Assembly: GCA_027422505.1 (NCBI GenBank) | Contig: JAPQWV010001599.1 | Span: 1-64,000 of the forward strand | Source of the DNA: Craterostigma plantagineum | Taxonomy: Eukaryota; Streptophyta; Magnoliopsida; Lamiales; Linderniaceae | Length of the DNA stretch: 64,000 nucleotides | Reading direction: 5' to 3' | Shown: in pieces, positions 57,729 to 64,000 of the stretch | Position numbering within the stretch: position 1 is the stretch's first letter | Layout of the letters: each line of letters starts with the position of its first letter | Translations under genes and position numbers: made by a program | The notes under the pieces: generated by a model | Told to the model about the DNA's origin: nothing | Database searches by the model: none | The model's input: only the letters and a program-made list of their open reading frames with translations

Positions 57729-60472
57729 ATTTTTAGAGCAAAAACCACAGTAGCGAGCTCCAAATCATGAGTCGGATAATTCTTTTCATACTCCTTCAAT
57801 TGTCGAGAAGCATATGCAATTACTTTTCCATGTTGCATTAATACACACCCCAGACCATTTCTTGACGCATCGCTATAAACGGAAAATCCTCCAGTTCCTG
57901 ATGGTATTGTAAGAACTGGAGCTGAAGTGAGTCTCTTCTTTAATTCTTGAAAACTTTGCTCGCACTCCTCACTCCAATGAAATGGAACATTTTTCCTTGT
58001 TAACTTAGTCAGTGTTGATGCAATCTTTGAAAAGTCCTTAATAAACTTTCTGTAGTATCCAGCTAAGCCAAGAAAACTCCGTACTTCTGTCACATTGGTT
58101 GGTTGAGGCCAATTGTTGATAGCTTCAATTTTGCTAGGATCCACAGAAATTCCTTCTCCAGAAACAATGTGGCCCAAAAATGCGACTTGACTCAACCAGA
58201 ACTCACATTTCTTGAACTTGGCATATAATTTATTTTCTCGTAATATCCCAAGAACTATCCTCAAATGTTGCTCATGTTCTTCCTTCGTCTTCGAGTAAAT
58301 AAGAATGTCATCAATGAACACAATGACAAACTTGTCCAAAAATTGTTTGAACACTCGATTCATTAAATCCATAAATGCCGCTGGCGCATTAGTTACCCCA
58401 AAAGGCATAACTAAAAATTCGTAGTGTCCATATCTGGTTCTGAACGCCGTCTTCGGAATGTCTTCTTTTCGAACCTTCAATTGATGATATCCCGATCGTA
58501 AATCTATTTTTGAAAACACTGTTGCGCCTTGTAGTTGATCAAATAAATCATCAATTCTGGGTAATGGATATTTATTCTTGATTGTTATCTTGTTCAACTC
58601 TCTGTAGTCAATGCATAGTCGCATCGACCCATCCTTCTTTCGCACGAACAGAACTGGCGCTCCCCAAGGAGAAAAACTGGGTTGAATGAATCCTTTCTGT
58701 AATAAATCGTCCAACTGATCCTTTAACTCTTTCAATTCAGTCGGCGCTAATCGATAGGGAGTCTTAGAGATTGGAGTAGACCCTGGTATTAAGTCGATCG
58801 TAAATTCAATTTCTCGATCCGGTGGTAATCCGGGTAAATCTTCGGGAAAGACATCGGAAAAATCTCGAACCACTAGTACATCCTCTAATTTCGGAGATGA
58901 ACGTTCCTCTGATTTCACTGCGAAGACTAGATAAACTTCGCATCCCGCCTTAATTAAACGCTGTGCCTTTGTAGCTGAAATTCTAGAAACATTTTTTTCT
59001 TTATTTGTTCCCACAAAAATAGAAGGCTCATTCTCTTCTGTTTTAAATGTAACTGTCTTGCGATTGCAGTCAATAACAGCTCCGTATCTCGAGAGCCAGT
59101 CCATTCCAAGAATCACCTCGTAGTCGTTCATCGGAATAACTATTAAATCAACAGACAATTCTCTTCCATTAACTAATATAGGACAATTCCGTAAAACCAA
59201 ATTGGTTCTCATCGCAACTCCATGTGGAACAGTCACATGATATTCACAATCAGACAGGGTAGGTGTAATCCCGAGTCTCGTCACATATTTAGTGGATGCA
59301 AATGAATGCGTGGCTCCTGAATCTACTAAAATGCATGTCGGAAGTTTGTGAATAAGTAGAATACCTGCCACCACGGACGGATTAGCTTTTGCTTCCTCTG
59401 TAGTCAAAGTATACACACGTGCTGGCACAGTTGGTGGTTTCGCTTGAGCCATAGCTTGATTTCCTGGTGTCTTTTCTGTACATGATCTTGCATAATGCCC
59501 CGTCTTTTCGCATTTGTAACAGATAGCATTCTGTGAAAAACAGATCCCCGAATGATGTCGTCCACATCTTGGGCAAGCTGACATTGGAGCTGAAGGTCTC
59601 CACTGATTAGGATTTGGTTGCTGAGGTGGTCCAGGCCTATTCTGAAAATTTGGCTTTCCTCCTTTTTGAAAGAACTGCCTTTTCTGATTACCACCTCTCC
59701 AGTTTGCTCCCTGCACAAACTTTCGCTTTGCCTCATGAGCACGAATAATTCGTGTCTCAGCTTGTTCTGCAACCATCGCCCGCTCCGCCACTTGAGCATA
59801 TGTAGTTCCTTGTAGTCCGGCCATATTAACGTCACGATACAACTCCGGCTTTAGACCCTCAAGAAATCGTTCGACCTTCAGAGCATCAGTACTCACCATA
59901 TGTGTCGCGAATCTTGACAGTTGTTCAATTTTTCTGATGTATTCTGCCACAGTCATTGCCCCTTGTTTGAGATTGATAAACTCATTCATACGTTGGGCTC
60001 GAACAGGTGCAGTGAAGTATTTATTTCGGAACAGTTCCTTGAAACGTTCCCAACTCATGTTGATTGGATCCTCGATAGCCAAAATAGTGTCCCACCAATG
60101 CCCTGCACTTCCTCGCAGTAAAAATGCAGCACACAGAACTTTCTCATTCTCGAGAATTCTACTATATTGGAACATACTCTCTAATGTTCTGAGCCAATCT
60201 TCAGCAGATGTTGGGTCAATAGCATCTTCAAAAGTCGGTGGGTTCAGTTTGCGAAATCTTTCACCCACTGCTTCAACCCTATCCGCCTGAGAAATTCCAT
60301 TATTTCTTGTCCCCTCAGAGTTTTGCTGCTGAATCAATTCTCGAATCTGCTGAGACTGTTGACGCACTAATTCGGTGAGCTGAAGGATAGCCGAATCACG
60401 ATTGTCAATCGGGTTTACATTTTCGCCTTCATGATTATTTCCTCCACTGCCTTCTCCTCTAGTTCTAACCAT
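57638..60472 (-). pseudogene. Chromovirus gag-pol: gag, protease, reverse transcriptase, RNase H
   Basis: 944 codons from ATG at 60472. Gag ([47 protein letters not shown]), zinc knuckle [14 protein letters not shown], protease [13 protein letters not shown], reverse transcriptase with [33 protein letters not shown] [14 protein letters not shown], and RNase H from [20 protein letters not shown] to [14 protein letters not shown]. The frame then ends at a stop because one A is missing compared with the usual [12 protein letters not shown] text. All catalytic residues I can identify are present. Confidence 0.97.
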
Positions 60473-60616
60473 GTTGTCTCTTGTACCCTAACAGTCCCTA
60501 AGGGCAATAAATTATACAATGCAAGAAATTCATAATATCACATAACTTACAAGCCAGGCTGTCTTCCGCGCTTTTGAGTGTGTGTACATGGACAGTCTAC
60601 AGAAACAGCAACCGAA

Positions 60617-60628
60617 GCTCTGATACCA
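60617..60628 (-). other. Primer binding site (initiator tRNA-Met) of the chromovirus
   Basis: Minus strand TGGTATCAGAGC, three bases inside the 5' LTR edge. Confidence 0.95.
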
Positions 60629-60631
60629 ACC

Positions 60632-63600
60632 TGTGACGACCCGCCATCTACTACTATTTTCTTACTCTAACTTACGTGACTAAATAAAATATAAAATATA
60701 TTACATAGGAAACATCGATAGAATTTTTTCGATTTTACAAAGCACACCACACCCAACTATTTTACAATACAAACATTGTTCAGATTTTACATACAATACA
60801 ATCGTATTTTACATACATAATTAAATATAACGCCCGCCACACAGGTCGCATCCATGTACACACCACCCTCAAAAGTCACCGGAAGTTCCAGAAGGACCAG
60901 CCTCGTCATCTAAACGGTTACATATCGGATTCGCTACATCTACAACACATAAAACATGGGATGAGCTATAAAGCTCAGTAAGTGGAAATATGCATGTATG
61001 CACGTGTCCAAAATAGCAAAGGCATCCGCGCCAGTGCTTTCTAATACTATCCTCACATCATACTCCTTCATTTCTTATTTTCATCAGGGCCCATAGCTAC
61101 TTACTAACCGCACCATCATATCATGAGCTCAAATCCTCTTCGGATAGAATACGATAGTGGCCCACACTGGCTAGGATAAAATTAGGGTTTATCTCCAATC
61201 TTATCTTTCACCAGGTCGCCCCTCTATCAAATTACTTTCTTGGCACTATAGTTATACTACGTGCCTTCCCAATACCTAAATAATTTAGGTAAATATACTC
61301 GACGGTTTTACCCCCGTCATGGTGCCTTTGTAGAAGTAGCTATATTCTCATCTATCTCCATTACATATAATTCGCTTTTCATTCGAGTAATATAATGCAC
61401 GCTCATTCCTCAAAATACTCAATATGATTCGTGCGTGCACATGAACATGATGCATAAATAATGCAACAATAAATATTCCAAATAATCGCATATAACAGAT
61501 AATTCACATACCACGTATTCATCGAAGCAATTAGTCACATATTAATACACATATAAATCAATTTATGTGTTGTAGGTGAAATTCCCACTTACCTGATATC
61601 CTTAGCTTATTGCACGGTTAAATCGCTAACCTTCGAATCCTAATTATAAAAACACATAAAATTATAATTTATTAATTTAGTTACAATTTCATGAAATTAG
61701 TTAAATTTGAAAACCCTATTTCGACTTATGATTTCAAAACCCTAAGAATCCAAATTTGACTTAAATTGAAAATACCACTTTGATATTTACAAAAATCTCA
61801 AGTTAAATAATAATTTAAATCTCGACATAATATATTATAAAGTTTTAAGATTTGAATAAACCAAAATCTCGAAATAAAATTTTGTATAGATCTCGATATC
61901 AATCATCAATAGATGTCGATATCAACATCAAAGTCTCGACATTTTTCTTTAAAAACTCGAAGCAATATATGTCGATACCCCACAAACAAATGTCGATATC
62001 CCACGTATTATAAATGTCGAAACAACTCACACCACATATCGACATCTTAACTTATTTCGACATTTTTCTCTTCACAACTTATAAAACTCAAAACATCACA
62101 ATCACTCGACATTTATTCAAGATTCTCGACATCCCATTCAAACAACAATAACATGTCGACATTTAAAAAAATTCTAAAGACACTTATCGACATCTTGTCT
62201 CAAACTCCCACACAAAATCTCGAAACAATCCTACACACACATGTCGACATTTCTTTCGAGATCTTCCCTCAACATTCACAAAACTTCATAACTAAACACA
62301 TAAGTATTTCGACATTTTTATTGCATCTCAAAACCTCTCACTCGACATTCTTCTCCAAAATTCATTTAATATTCATAAATGTCGAATCACAACAATATCG
62401 AGATTATCATTCCACTTCAGACTTCGACATTTATATATAAATCTCGACACTCTCATAAAAATTTCGAAACCCTCTTTGATAACTCTTCGACATTTTACCC
62501 GACATTCCATGATAATCTCGACATTTTATATCATCATCATCATCTCGACATTATACAAATAACACTCGACATTTCATATAATATCTTACAATCTTATAAA
62601 TGTCGAAGCAACTTACACAAACATCTCGACATTTTCATAATAACTTCAAAATCTTGTTCGACATTTTCATAAAACTCGAACTAACTACATATAATCATTC
62701 GAAATCCTTACCAAACACCATTTAATTCTAAACCATTAAAATCTTTCGATCAAAACCTCATCTATCAAGAACACTTTAAATTTCATCTCAACTCTTAAAA
62801 CCTTCCGATAAAAACTCATTTTCTCCAGAACACTATAAACATTATGAAAACCCTAAAACTCATAATCCATATAAAACACGATTTTATACAACTTCCAAAT
62901 TAACAAAACTTAAAACATAATCATAGTTAAAACATAAAGATTAAAGTAAGAAATTTATACCTCCTCCGAGCTTAATTTCGATTTCAACTTGTTCAAACTT
63001 TTCTTTCTCTCCCAATTCTAATTTCTCGTCAACTATCAAAATAATGTTTAACTTTTTCTATCTTAACTCATCAATTTGAGTACAACAATAGATAAATGAC
63101 AAAAGACATTAACTAATCCTCTTCTTTAATCATATAATAACTTTTCTATATTTCTAAAGTTGCGACATTTCACTTAACCAAAGCATAAAGTTAAAACATT
63201 TAATAATCTGATTACCATTTGTATGCTTGTCCATATCTTCTAAACGTATGATGTGTACATCTCTAATAAAACGACACTTACCTAATCCCTTTAAAGAAAT
63301 GATAATTCTTAATTTGACCCTTCGTTAATTCCTTATAATTGAATCTCGAATTCTTAGTCCCAATACATATATCGACATTCTTAACAATCTCTAGACTATT
63401 TCATATATATATATCGACATCTTCACATCATATAACCCACCTCGATATGTTATGTCGACATTTTATAAACCTCGAAACAACCTATCGACATTCTAAGTAA
63501 TCTTTCGTCAAACTCTCGACATTTCCTAAAATGAACTCGGCATTCCTAAATACTAACCATACTTCAATTTCGAAATTCTCCTAATTCATTTGTTTCAAAA

Positions 63601-63820
63601 TTTATCCAAAAGAAACCCTAAATTTCTAAATATCATATTTCAAAATTATCTTACCCACACAACCAAATTTCAAAATTCCTCAAACTCAATATCTAATTTC
63701 CAGATAATGTTAGGTATCATATAATCACGAAATTAATAAATACCAAATGTGAAATCATATAAACTTATAATATGCATGCAAATTTATTGGCCAACTTACG
63801 CACGGGACCCGGGTATTACA
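60632..63820 (-). repeat. Chromovirus LTR, right copy (5' LTR)
   Basis: 3189 bp, same ends as the left copy. Differences include a 5-base gap near 60814 and scattered single-base changes. It holds the promoter of the element. Confidence 0.96.
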
Positions 63821-63872
63821 ATTGATTTCTCTGTCATAGTCCCTACGTTTACGATCTCTGCTTCTGCGAGTA
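63821..63872 (-). pseudogene. PRP38: PRP38-type gene, C-terminal exon (proximal part)
   Basis: Minus strand encodes RRSRDRKRRDYDREIN up to the chromovirus, the Arg/Ser-rich stretch that precedes the conserved terminus in plant PRP38. A possible acceptor (CTCGCAG) ends at 63864. Further upstream (63873-64000) looks non-coding, so probably intron. The TSD ATTGA is at 63821-63825. Confidence 0.75.
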
Positions 63873-64000
63873 TTTGAGGTGATCCAACGTCCGCATCACC
63901 GTCATTGAGTATCACCGTGATGTGGATCAATGTAATATGTCATCACTGTGTTTATTTTGGGGTGATATTTCATTTCGTATATCAATGTGGTATTGTAATA

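Larger units (their letters stand above)
52778..63820 (-). mobile_element. Tekay/Del-type Ty3 chromovirus, nearly intact
   Basis: 11.0-kb element with 3.2-kb LTRs, perfect TSD ATTGA (52773-52777 and 63821-63825), initiator-Met primer site (60617-60628) and polypurine tract AAGGGGGGAAGAA (minus strand, 55972-55984). Gag-pol on the minus strand is open over its full length except for one missing base. LTRs differ by a small fraction of bases by eye, so the insertion is recent. It interrupts the last exon of the PRP38-type gene, same orientation as the gene. Confidence 0.97.

Noticed and set aside
62153..62672. Open frames of 95 and 97 codons in the right LTR
   Set aside because: They are translations of the TCGACATTT words; low-complexity Ser/Thr/His/Phe text with no homology that I recognise.

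Overview
This is a stretch of plant (angiosperm, probably eudicot) nuclear DNA made almost entirely of nested transposable elements, with two broken host genes. The evidence is the set of plant-type Ty1/copia and Ty3 elements (several primed by initiator tRNA-Met, TGGTATCAGAGC), a plant L1-type LINE, a CACTA element, and exon pieces of plant-type genes split by GT..AG introns. Base composition is AT-rich. I see no bacterial, organellar or CRISPR features. I cannot name the species.

Layout. 1-5040: end of a minus-strand copia element (A) with its 5' LTR. 5161-9590: decayed Ty3 Tat/Athila-type element (+). 9591-17520: AT-rich repeat DNA split by a complete copia element (B, 11096-16625, TSD CCCTT). 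18693-23510: copia element C, which has lost gag. 24428-29600: decayed L1-type LINE (minus). 30467-37643: a minus-strand ethanolamine kinase gene, recognisable exon by exon but frameshifted and interrupted by a CACTA element inside an exon (30716-32252), by a small LTR element D in an intron (32726-35760, TSD CCACG) and by a MITE. 37908-44000: 5'-truncated copia element E and its 3' LTR. 44236-51252: truncated SIRE/Maximus-like copia element F with a long spacer, an extra ORF downstream of pol, and a 3' LTR. 52532-63872: last exon of a PRP38-type splicing-factor gene, cut in two by a nearly intact 11-kb Tekay/Del chromovirus (52778-63820, TSD ATTGA).

Most notable object: element D. Between its LTRs it keeps a gag N-terminus and primer sites but no pol. 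The remaining space is filled by coding sequence that aligns with the substrate-binding region of BiP (ER Hsp70) and with the middle/C-terminal region of Hsp90. It therefore looks like a non-autonomous retroelement that has captured pieces of two chaperone mRNAs. The CACTA element may likewise carry a receptor-kinase fragment.

The two host genes are the only non-mobile coding sequence I could support. Ethanolamine kinase catalyses the first step of the CDP-ethanolamine route to phosphatidylethanolamine; this copy carries several independent lesions and is very probably a pseudogene. The PRP38 exon is interrupted by a young insertion, so this allele should be truncated unless the gene has another copy. 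All product names come from motif recognition, not from a database search.
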